Assembly: GCA_944349415.1 (NCBI GenBank)
Contig: CALVMX010000008.1
Span: forward strand, 1 to 43,610
DNA length: 43,610 nt
Source of the DNA: an uncultured Clostridia bacterium
Lineage (GTDB): Bacteria > Bacillota > Clostridia > Christensenellales > UBA1242
Direction of reading: 5' to 3'
Part shown: positions 15,347 through 24,510 of the stretch, piece after piece
How the letters are laid out: each line of letters begins with the position of its first letter
How positions within the stretch are numbered: the stretch's first letter is position 1
Notes under the pieces: model-generated
Told to the model about the DNA's origin: nothing
Seen by the model: the letters and a program-made list of their open reading frames with translations, nothing else
Database searches by the model: none
Translations under genes and position numbers: made by a program

Positions 15347-16346
15347 CATCAAACTCCTCATTATCAAAATTATCTTGAGCTAAACCTCCTGCAAGACGAT
15401 TTCTTAGTGCTGTGTCCGCTTGAAGATTTTGAATTTTATAATAATCTGTTAAATTGTCAAATTTGCCTTGTTCAATAGCTTCAGTAAGAGCTTGAGGAAC
15501 TTTCATTTCTTCTTCCACAAGTTTTGCTTTCAACTCTTCCGTTCTCGCCTTCATTTCTTGTTCAACTGCAACGGCAGTAAGGCGTCGAGCTTCAAGTCTA
15601 TTTTGTTCAATTAGGCGATTTTTCTCAATTTCCTCTTTTTCTTTATTAAACGCAAAATTTTTGCCAAGAGTAACTTCTAATACGTCTGCAGAAATAATTT
15701 CATAATAGTTCCCGTTATCTGCTTCCGCCTCGTAAATTACTTTAGCTAAAATTTGAGGTGTGGATAAGATAAATTTATGATCTTTAGTTGAAGAAATCTT
15801 TGCCATAACACATTCATTTATACGGGCAATTATTGTCTCTTCTTTTAAAGTGGAAAATATGTTTTTTAAATTAACTTTAAGCGTTAATTTCACTTTTGCA
15901 TTTAATTCCTGTAAATCTCCACATATTCCTGTAATATATGGTGTATCTATAGTCTTAGAATTTAAACATTCGTTAACAAAAGTTAAAATGTCTTTTCCTG
16001 ATAGGTAGATTTTTTGTATTGTTTCAAATTTATAGTTGATTCCTGCATTTTTGCAAGCAATGTAGCCTTCAATAATTTTGTTGTAATCACATTTTGTTGT
16101 ATACATATTTTCAATATTGTCCATTGTGACTGCTATATTTCCATGTTTTGCTTTGATATAGGCATTTACCATATCAAAAACAGGCATTTTGCGAAATCGC
16201 ATTGTCATTAATCGTCTTGCTGGAACATATGCCTTGGAAAACATTGCTGTAAAATATGATTTTATTGGCACTAAAATCGCAAATATTGCTATTGCTAAAA
16301 CAAGAACACTCAAAATCACAATTAATGCTATAATTCCACCACTCAT
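15336..16346 (-). CDS. floA: flotillin-like protein FloA
   Basis: Flotillin-like membrane-scaffold protein of 336 aa (YqfA/UPF0365 family) that organises functional membrane microdomains. The N-terminal membrane hairpin is residues 5-27 (IIALIVILSVLVLAIAIFAILV). The KAYVPARRLMTMRFRKM segment follows, typical of FloA. The C-terminal half is coiled-coil rich with the EA-repeat region KEEIEKNRLIEQNRLEARRL...EEEMKVPQALTEAIEQG, and the tail is acidic (EEFDDED). In many Firmicutes it sits next to yqfC-yqfD, as here. AAAGGAG precedes the ATG. Confidence 0.92.
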   Translation of the reverse strand: MSGGIIALIVILSVLVLAIAIFAILVPIKSYFTAMFSKAYVPARRLMTMRFRKMPVFDMVNAYIKAKHGNIAVTMDNIENMYTTKCDYNKIIEGYIACKNAGINYKFETIQKIYLSGKDILTFVNECLNSKTIDTPYITGICGDLQELNAKVKLTLKVNLKNIFSTLKEETIIARINECVMAKISSTKDHKFILSTPQILAKVIYEAEADNGNYYEIISADVLEVTLGKNFAFNKEKEEIEKNRLIEQNRLEARRLTAVAVEQEMKARTEELKAKLVEEEMKVPQALTEAIEQGKFDNLTDYYKIQNLQADTALRNRLAGGLAQDNFDNEEFDDED

Positions 16347-16369
16347 TTAAAACTCCTTTATATAATATT

Positions 16370-16398
16370 ATTATATCACATAAAGTTTGTTTTGTAAA
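16370..16398 (-). promoter_or_regulatory. floA promoter
   Basis: Minus-strand TTTACA (16393-16398), 17-base spacer, TATAAT (16370-16375). Cloverleaf element B ends only 7 bases upstream of the -35 box. Confidence 0.75.
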
Positions 16399-16404
16399 TA
16401 CCTT

Positions 16405-16490
16405 GGGCGGAAGAATTTCTTTTTGCGCGCAAAAAGAAAAAGGCACGAGAAGTGCCTTTCGCGTGCCTAAAGGCACGCCTTCTTCCGCCC
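16405..16490. repeat. cloverleaf element B (closing stem plus three hairpins)
   Basis: Closing stem GGGCGGAAGAA (16405-16415) with TTCTTCCGCCC (16480-16490), 11 bp. Hairpin 1 is 16416-16439, a perfect palindrome with arms TTTCTTTTTGCG/CGCAAAAAGAAA. Hairpin 2 is 16440-16458 (AAGGCAC gagaa GTGCCTT). Hairpin 3 is 16461-16478 (GCGTGCC taaa GGCACGC). The closing stem resembles that of element A; the hairpins do not. It sits between a terminator and the floA promoter. Confidence 0.85.
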
Positions 16491-16572
16491 TTACCCTCAT
16501 TTTAAATTTTTCATCCTTGCCACCAACATTATCTTCGCATGCTCTACAAAAAACCAAAAAAGCCTTATAAAT

Positions 16573-16601
16573 AAAAAATCACGAAACTAATTTCGTGATT
16601 T
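16573..16601 (-). terminator. terminator of the 664-aa lipoprotein gene
   Basis: AAATCACGAAA / TTTCGTGATTT, an 11-bp stem with a 4-base loop, followed on the minus strand by TTTTTTAT. It begins 16 bases past the stop codon. Confidence 0.85.
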
Positions 16602-16616
16602 AAACCTTGCAACTTC

Positions 16617-18611
16617 TTATTGCTGATAAGCATCAGTTGCGATCCAATTTATACCAACTTTAAAGTTGTAATTAATGTTTTCTAAACCTTTTACCTTTTC
16701 CACATCAAAGTAAATTTCTATGTAATCAGTTTTTCCTGCAAACATATCTGGATTAAAGGTAGCATACTGTCCATAAGAGGAAGAGTCATTCATACGATAA
16801 TATCTTCTTGCTGGTGAACTACCGTCAATTTTAATAACATTGACACCGTCCTCAACCGGCTCCCCATTCACACTTGCATTCAAAACACCATTGTCAATAT
16901 TGTTATCAAATGACATTTTTGCAGGAATAGGCTCAATACCGACAAGCCCTTCATAGTCACTTGCATACTCAAAGTCAGTAAAAAGCACCAAATTCTTGTC
17001 TGGATCGTCAGAGGTAGTTATCGCCTCACTGTATTCAATAACCTTTCTTGTCGGTTCATATTGATATAATGTGTTAGTTGAAGAGTCAAAGTAATTTATC
17101 CCAACATTAATTACAATTTCATCCAAATATTGAAGTGACCTATCTGTCGTTCCAGTATCGTAATATTGTAAAGATAAACTAATTTCCTTAAGTGAAACAT
17201 TTTCTCCCACGTCCTCAGGCCTTAACTCAAGTGAAATACATTGATATTGCGCTTCAGGCACATGGTCAAGAGATAAGTCTCCATTTTCATTAACAGAGCT
17301 TTCATCCTTTCTTCTCACAAGAAAAGTGTCGCCCTGATAGTCCACAATTTCGGAAATAGGAAATGGCTCATCAATATTAACTTCACCTTCGCCGTCAACA
17401 CCACCAATCAAAACTTGGTCACAAGCATATTCAATGATGTTTGTCACAACTTGTTCATAACATCTGTCCATTTCCATTGTGCTTCTATCAGTTGAATTGT
17501 TTGTTGTGTTTACAATTTGAATTTCAAAAGAAGAGTCATAATTTCCGTCACTGTCTTTTGGAACCCCAATAACTTTATCTAAAATAAATCTTTTGATTTG
17601 TTCCTTGTTTGTGCCCGAAACACCGATATAAACACCCAAATCAGCATAAAGGTCTTTAGCATGTTGAAGAGCCTCTGCAACAGGAATAGCCTCGTCTTCC
17701 CAGCCGTTCACATAAACCTTAGGCACATTTATGGTAAACCCGCTTTCAGTTGTTTGTTCTGGTATAATATCAAAATCGAAATATGGTGCATCTTCAGTAT
17801 TTTCAGTGCCGTCAGCATTCTCATAATCATAGCCAAGCACAAACAAATACACCGCATATTCAAGCGCATCTTGATAATCATTAACAGCCGTCACACTTTC
17901 CCCAGCCACATATTGCTGATAGTATGGAGAACTAAAATATTGGGCTACATTTTCATCATTATATATTTCATTTCCATAATAAAATTTATTATAATCATCT
18001 GGTCTCGATAGAAAATTTTCAATATTACCATAATAATAATTATTGTACATTGACTCAGGAATAGTTATTGTAACTGTATTTTGCTGAGCATTATAAACAT
18101 ATTGTGTTAAATCATCACCATCATTAGCACCTGTAAAAGCAGCAAGCCTATATAAATAATCTTGTAAACTATAAATACTTCCACTTGTGTTATTCCCAAC
18201 ATAATTTTTAAATCCAAATTCCCAACCATTCAAATTTAGGACTATTGTGGCAGATGTCCCAGAATCATTAGTGGTTGTGGTTATACTTTGAATTGAATAT
18301 CTTATACTATCATTGTAATAAATATAATTATTTGGTATATCAACAGCATCTAAAATTTCTGAATATTGTATATTATCTAATGAAGAATAAACGTCATATA
18401 AATTAAGTATAACATAACCAGAAAATAAGTTATAAAAATATTCCGAATTTCCGTCCACTAAATCTGAAATTGCATAATCACTTGGTTTTCTTAAAACTTT
18501 TGCTCCTTGAATAACATAAGGTAAATCAGGGTTGATAGTTTCTGTGCAACCCACCATAAAAAACATCATAAAAGATAAAATAACAGATAAAACTCTATAT
18601 TTAACTTTCAT
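16617..18611 (-). CDS. large predicted lipoprotein of unknown function
   Basis: Protein of 664 aa with a lipoprotein signal (MKVKYRVLSVILSFMMFFMV then GCTE, lipobox MVGC). The rest is Asn/Tyr/Asp-rich and beta-strand-like, with no motif I recognise. The C-terminal 120 residues, from GIEPIPAKMSFDN to INYNFKVGINWI, look like a beta-sandwich or carbohydrate-binding-like end domain, but that is only an impression. The ATG at 18611 is chosen because it gives a normal signal peptide; an in-frame start 12 codons upstream would precede the signal with a hydrophobic stretch. It is adjacent to another lipoprotein gene in the same direction, each with its own terminator. Confidence 0.75.
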   Translation of the reverse strand: MKVKYRVLSVILSFMMFFMVGCTETINPDLPYVIQGAKVLRKPSDYAISDLVDGNSEYFYNLFSGYVILNLYDVYSSLDNIQYSEILDAVDIPNNYIYYNDSIRYSIQSITTTTNDSGTSATIVLNLNGWEFGFKNYVGNNTSGSIYSLQDYLYRLAAFTGANDGDDLTQYVYNAQQNTVTITIPESMYNNYYYGNIENFLSRPDDYNKFYYGNEIYNDENVAQYFSSPYYQQYVAGESVTAVNDYQDALEYAVYLFVLGYDYENADGTENTEDAPYFDFDIIPEQTTESGFTINVPKVYVNGWEDEAIPVAEALQHAKDLYADLGVYIGVSGTNKEQIKRFILDKVIGVPKDSDGNYDSSFEIQIVNTTNNSTDRSTMEMDRCYEQVVTNIIEYACDQVLIGGVDGEGEVNIDEPFPISEIVDYQGDTFLVRRKDESSVNENGDLSLDHVPEAQYQCISLELRPEDVGENVSLKEISLSLQYYDTGTTDRSLQYLDEIVINVGINYFDSSTNTLYQYEPTRKVIEYSEAITTSDDPDKNLVLFTDFEYASDYEGLVGIEPIPAKMSFDNNIDNGVLNASVNGEPVEDGVNVIKIDGSSPARRYYRMNDSSSYGQYATFNPDMFAGKTDYIEIYFDVEKVKGLENINYNFKVGINWIATDAYQQ

Positions 18612-18636
18612 ATATATAGTATAACACAATACAAAA

Positions 18637-18666
18637 TAAAAAAACAAGAAAAATTTCTTGTTTTTT
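18637..18666 (-). terminator. terminator of the Pro-Glu-repeat lipoprotein gene
   Basis: AAAAAACAAGAAA / TTTCTTGTTTTTT, a long AT-rich stem with a 2-base centre, followed by a T-rich tract on the minus strand. It begins just after the stop at 18668. Confidence 0.75.
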
Positions 18667-18667
18667 A

Positions 18668-19822
<1,155 letters not shown>

Positions 19823-19849
19823 TTAGCTTTAAACTATTTATCCATTAAT

Positions 19850-19878
19850 ATTTTAACACATAAAATCTCATTTTGCAA
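19850..19878 (-). promoter_or_regulatory. promoter of the Pro-Glu lipoprotein gene
   Basis: Minus-strand TTGCAA (19873-19878), 17-base spacer, TAAAAT (19850-19855). Confidence 0.65.
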
Positions 19879-20017
19879 TAATAATCTTGAAAATTTATTG
19901 AAATTTTACAAAATATTTTAAAAAATCGGTTTAGTTTACAATATTTTCCAAAAATATCTCAACTTTTATCCATTTTTTACAAAAACATTCATTTAAACAA
20001 CCTAATTTTCTAAAAAT

Positions 20018-20045
20018 AAAAAAGTCGTCAAAAAAATTAACGACT
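20018..20045 (-). terminator. terminator of the OGG1-type glycosylase gene
   Basis: AGTCGT (20023-20028) and ACGACT (20040-20045) with a T-run on the minus strand. The stem overlaps the TAG stop codon. Confidence 0.65.
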
Positions 20046-20883
20046 AAACTTCCTTACTTCTCATTGAATAAAAAAGATATTGCTGAGCATAACCCGCCAA
20101 GTCTCCAAATTCTTGAACTAAAAACTCACGAATTTTTTCTCTTGACAACACTTTTTCTTCATTTTTACCATAAAATTTCATATACATTTGTTCTATCCAT
20201 GTATCAACCGGAAAAACGTCTTGTCTAGAGTAGGCAAAAAGTAACACACAGTCTGCCACTTTCGGACCGACTCCAGCAAGCGAAATAAGTTTATTTCTAA
20301 GTGTTTTTGTATCTAAACTTTTCCATTCTTCCAGCGTGTTATCGTCAATTTGCCTAACCACTTTGTATAAATATTCAGCACGATATCCTGCTCCAATTTC
20401 TTTATAAAAATTGACATCTTTTTTAAGCATACTCTCTCTTGTCGGAAAGGCAAAATATCCACCCATATCTTTCCCCAAGTTTTCTCTCAACCGATTTAAA
20501 ATGAGAGTTATTCTTTTAATATTGTTGTTTGCTGATACGATAAAAGAAATAAGCGTTTCAAATAAGTCTTGTTTTAAAATTCTTATACCCTTTCCAAATT
20601 CAATAGGCTTTTTTAAGATAGGAAATTTTGAAAGAGTGGCTTTAATTTTCCCATAGTCAGTTTTTAAATCAAAATAATTCTCAAAATATTTTGGACTATT
20701 AGTTTTAATAATATAACCCAAATTAGTTTCAGTAACTTTTGCCTTTTTATCAGCAGAAAAAACAAGATAACAATCTCCCATATCCTTATATGAAAAAACT
20801 TGTCCGCACTCTAAAATGTCTCTAATATTAAAATCTTCCTTACCGAAAATCTCAATATAATCTTTTCCTATTGAATATTTCAT
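20044..20883 (-). CDS. 8-oxoguanine DNA glycosylase/AP lyase (OGG1 type)
   Basis: Base-excision repair enzyme of 279 aa. The N-terminal OGG_N-like domain has IRDILECGQVFSYKD near residues 21-35. The catalytic HhH-GPD core shows LISFIVSANNNIKRI near 110-124 and the helix-hairpin-helix SLAGVGPKVADCVLLFA near 202-218. The catalytic Lys lies in GPKVAD, and the GPD-type Asp in FPVDTWIEQMY near 224-234. The Lys/Asp pair and N-terminal domain favour OGG1-type bifunctional activity over AlkA or MutY; no iron-sulfur cysteines are seen. It is upstream of the lipoprotein region and has its own terminator. Confidence 0.88.
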   Translation of the reverse strand: MKYSIGKDYIEIFGKEDFNIRDILECGQVFSYKDMGDCYLVFSADKKAKVTETNLGYIIKTNSPKYFENYFDLKTDYGKIKATLSKFPILKKPIEFGKGIRILKQDLFETLISFIVSANNNIKRITLILNRLRENLGKDMGGYFAFPTRESMLKKDVNFYKEIGAGYRAEYLYKVVRQIDDNTLEEWKSLDTKTLRNKLISLAGVGPKVADCVLLFAYSRQDVFPVDTWIEQMYMKFYGKNEEKVLSREKIREFLVQEFGDLAGYAQQYLFYSMRSKEV

Positions 20884-20964
20884 TCAAGCACTCCAAAATT
20901 CGATTAAAAAAATATATAAAAATGCAAAAAATAAATAAAATTGTGCAAAAATAGTAAAATTTAC

Positions 20965-20990
20965 TAAAAAAGAGCGAAAAACTCGCTCTT
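20965..20990 (-). terminator. terminator of the rplU-prp-rpmA operon
   Basis: AAGAGCGA (20970-20977) and TCGCTCTT (20983-20990), followed by a run of Ts on the minus strand. It overlaps the rpmA stop codon. Confidence 0.85.
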
Positions 20991-21261
20991 ATTCTGCAAT
21001 AACTGAAACTGTTTTTTTGCCCTTGCTTGCTCCAAAACTTACTTTACCGTCTTTAAGAGCAAAAAGTGTGTAGTCCTTTCCAAGACCAACATTAGCACCT
21101 GGGTAAACTTTTGTTCCTCTTTGACGAACAAGGATGGAACCTGCTGTCACGAATTGACCAGCATATGCTTTAACGCCAAGACGTTTTGCTTGCGAATCTC
21201 TACCGTTTTTGGTGCTACCGCCACCTTTTTTATGAGCAAAAAGTTGAATATTAATTATCAT
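20989..21261 (-). CDS. rpmA: 50S ribosomal protein bL27
   Basis: bL27 of 90 aa, at the ribosomal peptidyl-transferase centre. The N-terminus reads [20 protein letters not shown], with a Firmicutes-type extension ending in the cleavage motif I-Q-L-F before A-H-K-K. The extension must be removed by the cysteine protease Prp so the AHKKGGG tail can reach the active centre. The prp gene is directly upstream and overlaps rpmA by 11 bases. The rest ([32 protein letters not shown]) is canonical. Confidence 0.97.
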   Translation of the reverse strand: MIINIQLFAHKKGGGSTKNGRDSQAKRLGVKAYAGQFVTAGSILVRQRGTKVYPGANVGLGKDYTLFALKDGKVSFGASKGKKTVSVIAE

Positions 21262-21580
21262 CTCTTTTTACCTCCAATTTAACATATTGACCATACTCTT
21301 TTGAAATTTCCTGAAGGGTTTTTTCCATTGTTTTTAAAAGAATTTGCGCATTTTGGTTTTCAAAGTCGTGAATATTTAATTTGAACTTCAAATAGCCATC
21401 GCTTATTTCTACAAACGAGTCAAGTTTCAAAACTTCTTGAATTCCTTTAACCGTCATTTGTGTGGCTGTAGAAACTGCACTACAAACAATATCGCTTCCC
21501 TCGTCGGCATAACCTGTATGCCCAGAAACTTCAAATCCGATAATATGGTTTTTAGATTTAGTTATAATTATCTTTGTCAT
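21251..21580 (-). CDS. prp: ribosomal-processing cysteine protease Prp
   Basis: Protease of 109 aa (YsxB/TIGR family) that removes the N-terminal extension of L27. The catalytic His and Cys are in [18 protein letters not shown] around residues 20-37. It sits between rplU and rpmA, the conserved order, starting 3 bases after the rplU stop and overlapping rpmA. That makes enzyme and substrate co-expressed. The C-terminal half is less conserved. Confidence 0.95.
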   Translation of the reverse strand: MTKIIITKSKNHIIGFEVSGHTGYADEGSDIVCSAVSTATQMTVKGIQEVLKLDSFVEISDGYLKFKLNIHDFENQNAQILLKTMEKTLQEISKEYGQYVKLEVKRDDN

Positions 21581-21583
21581 AAC

Positions 21584-21892
21584 TTACATCTTAATAGAAA
21601 CAATTTTAAGTTCTGTCCAAGGTTGTCTGTGACCTTGTTTTTTGCGTTCGTTCTTCTTTGGTTTGTATTTATAAACAACAATTTTGTCGCCTTTGCCATG
21701 AGAAAGAACTTCAGCAGTCACTTCTGCACCTTTAACGGTTGGTGTTCCAGCAACAACTTTACCATCATTAGACACGAGCAAAACTTCTAAATTGATTTTG
21801 TCGCCAACAGCATTAGAAAGTTTTTCAACTTTGATAATTTCGCCTTCTGTAACGTTGTATTGCTTTCCACCGGTTTGAACAATAGCAAACAT
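21584..21892 (-). CDS. rplU: 50S ribosomal protein bL21
   Basis: bL21 of 102 aa. MFAIVQTGGKQYNVTEGEII begins the protein, and the C-terminal KKNERKKQGHRQPWTELKI block is the conserved 23S rRNA-binding end (usual form KRKKNYRKKQGHRQ...T). The ATG at 21892 follows AAGGAGG. An open frame extends further upstream but would translate the leader RNA. First gene of the L21-Prp-L27 operon. Confidence 0.97.
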   Translation of the reverse strand: MFAIVQTGGKQYNVTEGEIIKVEKLSNAVGDKINLEVLLVSNDGKVVAGTPTVKGAEVTAEVLSHGKGDKIVVYKYKPKKNERKKQGHRQPWTELKIVSIKM

Positions 21893-22084
21893 ATCTTTTA
21901 CCTCCTTAACCAAACTCGCTGTCGTCCTAGGTGTGAGGAGTCTATGACTCTTTTTGTGACATTTAACTAAATTTAGAAATTTAATCAAATTATTCAAGAT
22001 CTACCAAAAAAGTTATAAACTTAAACTAAATAAGCCACAGAAATTAAATTCTCAACTTCTAAAACCCGACACAAGCGGAAATAC
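21893..22084 (-). ncRNA. probable L21 leader (autoregulatory 5' UTR of rplU)
   Basis: The transcript from the promoter at 22091-22119 has a leader of about 190 nt. Its first bases carry CCUAGG (22084-22089), which can pair with CCUAGG at 21926-21931 near the end, closing the leader. The segment GACUCCUCACACCUAGGACGAC upstream of the ribosome binding site fits my recollection of Firmicutes rplU leaders. Position and closing helix support an L21-type autoregulatory leader. A covariance-model search would decide. Confidence 0.6.
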
Positions 22085-22090
22085 CTAGGT

Positions 22091-22119
22091 ATTTTAGCAT
22101 AAAATAAAAACTTTGTCAA
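22091..22119 (-). promoter_or_regulatory. promoter of rplU-prp-rpmA
   Basis: Minus-strand TTGACA (22114-22119), 17-base spacer, TAAAAT (22091-22096). Confidence 0.8.
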
Positions 22120-22220
22120 GAGAAATAGAATTGTTTGACAAAATTTTCAAGTTAAAATTTTTTAATTTGCAACTTTATTAAGATTATATAATTTACCTAT
22201 TTTATAATCGAACTATTATT

Positions 22221-23126
22221 TTACTGTTTACGTAGTTTTTCTAAATAATTTTCAAAATAATCAGGAAGTGGCGCTTCAAAAGTCATTTCTTTTAATGTGG
22301 TTGGATGAATGAAAGCGAGTCTGTAAGCATGCAATAGTTGTCCTTCTAGACCTTTAACTTCCTTTCCATAAACCTTATCACCAATAATAGGGTGCCCTAA
22401 GTATTTTGCATGAACACGTATTTGATGAGTCCTGCCTGTTTTAAGAGAAAATTCCACAAAACAAGCATTTTTGAAACGCTCTAAGACTTTATAGTCGGTT
22501 ATAGCTTCTCGTCCAGAGTCGGAAACCGCCATTTTTTTGCGGTCCTTTTTATCGCGAGCAATGTATGTTTTAATCTCGCCACTATCTTCTTTCAAATTTC
22601 CTTCAAGAATGGCTAAATAGTTTCGTTTGCAAGTTTTATCCTTAATTTGTTTTGCAAGTGAAATGTGAGCCTTATCATTTTTTGCCACAACCAAAAGCCC
22701 ACTTGTTTCTTTATCAAGACGATGCACAATTCCCGGTCTTAAAACACCATTTATTCCGCTTAAATTTTTTATGCGATACAAAAGCCCGTTCACAAGTGTG
22801 CCCGATTTTGTGGAAGAACAAGGATGCACAACCACCCCCTGAGGTTTGTTGACTACCACTAAATCGTCATCTTCATAAACGATATCAAAGGGTACCTCTT
22901 CGGCTTCAGTGGATATTTTTTCAGGTTCCTTAAATTCCACTTCTACCACTTCGCCCAGCCTTAATTTCCAACCACTTTTGACTTTTTTATTGTTAACTGT
23001 AACCAGTCCATCCTCTATAAGTTTTGAAAAATGAGAACGTGAAAAAGAAGGAAAACGTTCTTGCAAAAACAAGTCAAGCCGTTTCCCAATATCCTTATTT
23101 TCAATTTCAAAAACTTTTTTCTCCAT
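22221..23126 (-). CDS. rluD: RluD/RluA-family 23S rRNA pseudouridine synthase
   Basis: Pseudouridine synthase of 301 aa. The N-terminal S4 RNA-binding domain includes GKRLDLFLQERFPSFSRSHFSKLIEDGLVTVNNKKVK. The catalytic motif is GIVHRLDKETSGLLVVAKN, near residue 135-153, with the nucleophile Asp in HRLDKET. The C-terminal TGRTHQIRVHAKYLGHPIIGD block is diagnostic of the family. Several RluA-type paralogues look alike, so the exact target uridines are not certain. I place the start at ATG 23126; a GTG at 23153 overlapping the lspA stop (GTGA) is possible and would add nine residues. Either way translation is coupled to lspA. Confidence 0.9.
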   Translation of the reverse strand: MEKKVFEIENKDIGKRLDLFLQERFPSFSRSHFSKLIEDGLVTVNNKKVKSGWKLRLGEVVEVEFKEPEKISTEAEEVPFDIVYEDDDLVVVNKPQGVVVHPCSSTKSGTLVNGLLYRIKNLSGINGVLRPGIVHRLDKETSGLLVVAKNDKAHISLAKQIKDKTCKRNYLAILEGNLKEDSGEIKTYIARDKKDRKKMAVSDSGREAITDYKVLERFKNACFVEFSLKTGRTHQIRVHAKYLGHPIIGDKVYGKEVKGLEGQLLHAYRLAFIHPTTLKEMTFEAPLPDYFENYLEKLRKQ

Positions 23127-23149
23127 AAAACTCACAAAATGTGGCAATG

Positions 23150-23812
23150 TCACTCTTTTTTATCTAAATTATCATTATCATCATTTTTGGACTCTAGATC
23201 ATCACTTTTTTCGTTTTCACTATTTTTATCGTCAATAATAATTTCTTTTTCTGCATCTTTTTCTTTTTTATCTTTTTTATCCACTTCTTCCACCACAATA
23301 GTGCCGGTTTCTGCTTCCATAACTTTGTTCTTCCCTTGTTTTTTGAAAAGAGGAATAAGAAGATAGATAATAAACATAATGACACCAATGGTTAAAAATG
23401 TATCTGCAAAATTAAAAATTGGAAAAGACTGCCAAAAAGCAAATTGAATAAAATCTCTCACATAACCGAAAACAATTCTGTCATATAGATTTCCAAGGCA
23501 TCCGGCAAAAAGGCAAGCAAAAGTCACAATAAAAAGCCAAGATTTTTTCTTTTCCACAATAAAATACCAAATAAAAATACAGAGGAAAATCAAACTCATA
23601 ATAATAAGCATAACTTGACTACCTTCAAAAATACCCCAAGCAGCACCATAGTTATGAACAGAAATGATATTGAAAAGCCCAGGAATAGCACTCACACCTG
23701 TGCCTTCTTCATACATACCGTCAATAACATATTTGGTAACCAAATCTAGCACCAAAATGACCACAATAAGAACAGACATAACAATAAATTTGTTTCTTAA
23801 ACTTTTATTCAT
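23150..23812 (-). CDS. lspA: lipoprotein signal peptidase LspA with charged C-terminal tail
   Basis: Signal peptidase II of 220 aa, cleaving prolipoprotein signals. Four transmembrane helices and the two catalytic aspartates are visible: GNLYDRIVFGYVRDFIQF and FPIFNFADTFLTIGV. The core ends near residue 155. About 60 further residues are hydrophilic and very rich in Lys, Asp and Glu, which is unusual for this family of about 160 aa. The ATG at 23812 is preferred because TGGTGGGG lies just upstream; a start 9 codons earlier would contain that site. The window's several lipoproteins are its expected substrates. Confidence 0.93.
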   Translation of the reverse strand: MNKSLRNKFIVMSVLIVVILVLDLVTKYVIDGMYEEGTGVSAIPGLFNIISVHNYGAAWGIFEGSQVMLIIMSLIFLCIFIWYFIVEKKKSWLFIVTFACLFAGCLGNLYDRIVFGYVRDFIQFAFWQSFPIFNFADTFLTIGVIMFIIYLLIPLFKKQGKNKVMEAETGTIVVEEVDKKDKKEKDAEKEIIIDDKNSENEKSDDLESKNDDNDNLDKKE

Positions 23813-23917
23813 ACCCCACCAATTTAATTTTAAGAACATTATTTTGTTATAAAATAATAACTTTAAATTACAATATTTAGCTTTAAATTTTAAATTCCAG
23901 AAATATAAAAAATGGAC

Positions 23918-24280
23918 TTAAGATATTTCAATTTCAAAATCTTTTGGAAGAAAAATATATAAATTTTTCTCTATTTGCTCATTTCGTCCCTGAATTATAT
24001 CCAAAACGCCATTATAATAGTCCAAAATCTTATTTTTTTCTGAATTGGAGCAATTTCTAAAATCTAAAATAAATGGAATATCTTTTTTAAGTAGTTCCGC
24101 TTTTTCTTTACAGTCCTCAAGTTTTTCTGGATAATAAACTCTTACCCCGTCAATTTCGTCCGGCAATTTTTCGGTCACTTTTAAATTATAGGTGGCAGTT
24201 TTAGTGCTTTTTTTCTTAACCACCTTAACATCATCAGTTTCAAAACCTAATGCTTTATAAAAAATATCCATAAATTTCAT
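23918..24280 (-). CDS. sepF: cell-division protein SepF
   Basis: FtsZ-interacting membrane anchor of the divisome, 120 aa. A short N-terminal amphipathic segment MKFMDIFYKALGF is followed by a Lys-rich linker. The SepF core then reads VYYPEKLEDCKEKAELLKKDIPFILDFRNCSNSEKNKILDYYNGVLDIIQG, with the conserved pattern of D-F/L...R/K-x-x-D-Y/F-x-x-G. The tail is IEKNLYIFLPKDFEI. It is divergent in sequence but matches in order. Its neighbour lspA agrees with the Firmicutes sepF-ylmGH-...-lspA arrangement, with the intervening genes missing. The ATG at 24280 follows AGAGG. Confidence 0.85.
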   Translation of the reverse strand: MKFMDIFYKALGFETDDVKVVKKKSTKTATYNLKVTEKLPDEIDGVRVYYPEKLEDCKEKAELLKKDIPFILDFRNCSNSEKNKILDYYNGVLDIIQGRNEQIEKNLYIFLPKDFEIEIS

Positions 24281-24323
24281 AAATAAACCTCTAAAACTTT
24301 TAAAAAGCCTAATTTCTCTTATT

Positions 24324-24353
24324 ATTATAACATACATAATTAAAATCTAGCAA
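24324..24353 (-). promoter_or_regulatory. sepF promoter
   Basis: Minus-strand TTGCTA (24348-24353), 18-base spacer, TATAAT (24324-24329). Confidence 0.55.
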
Positions 24354-24465
24354 ATAAAAGAGCAAACTTCGCCATCTAAATGTTATTTAAAAATAAAAAA
24401 TTTGTCAAAAAAGCTTTTTATAAATTAATTGTTTAATTTTAGCAAATTTTAAAATTAAAATAAAT

Positions 24466-24494
24466 AAAAAAAGACTGAATTTCAGTCTTTTTTT
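24466..24494 (-). terminator. terminator of tuf
   Basis: GACTGAA / TTCAGTC palindrome flanked by A-run and T-run of seven or more bases. Can work in both directions. Confidence 0.9.
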
Positions 24495-24510
24495 AATGTC
24501 TAATTTTAAA

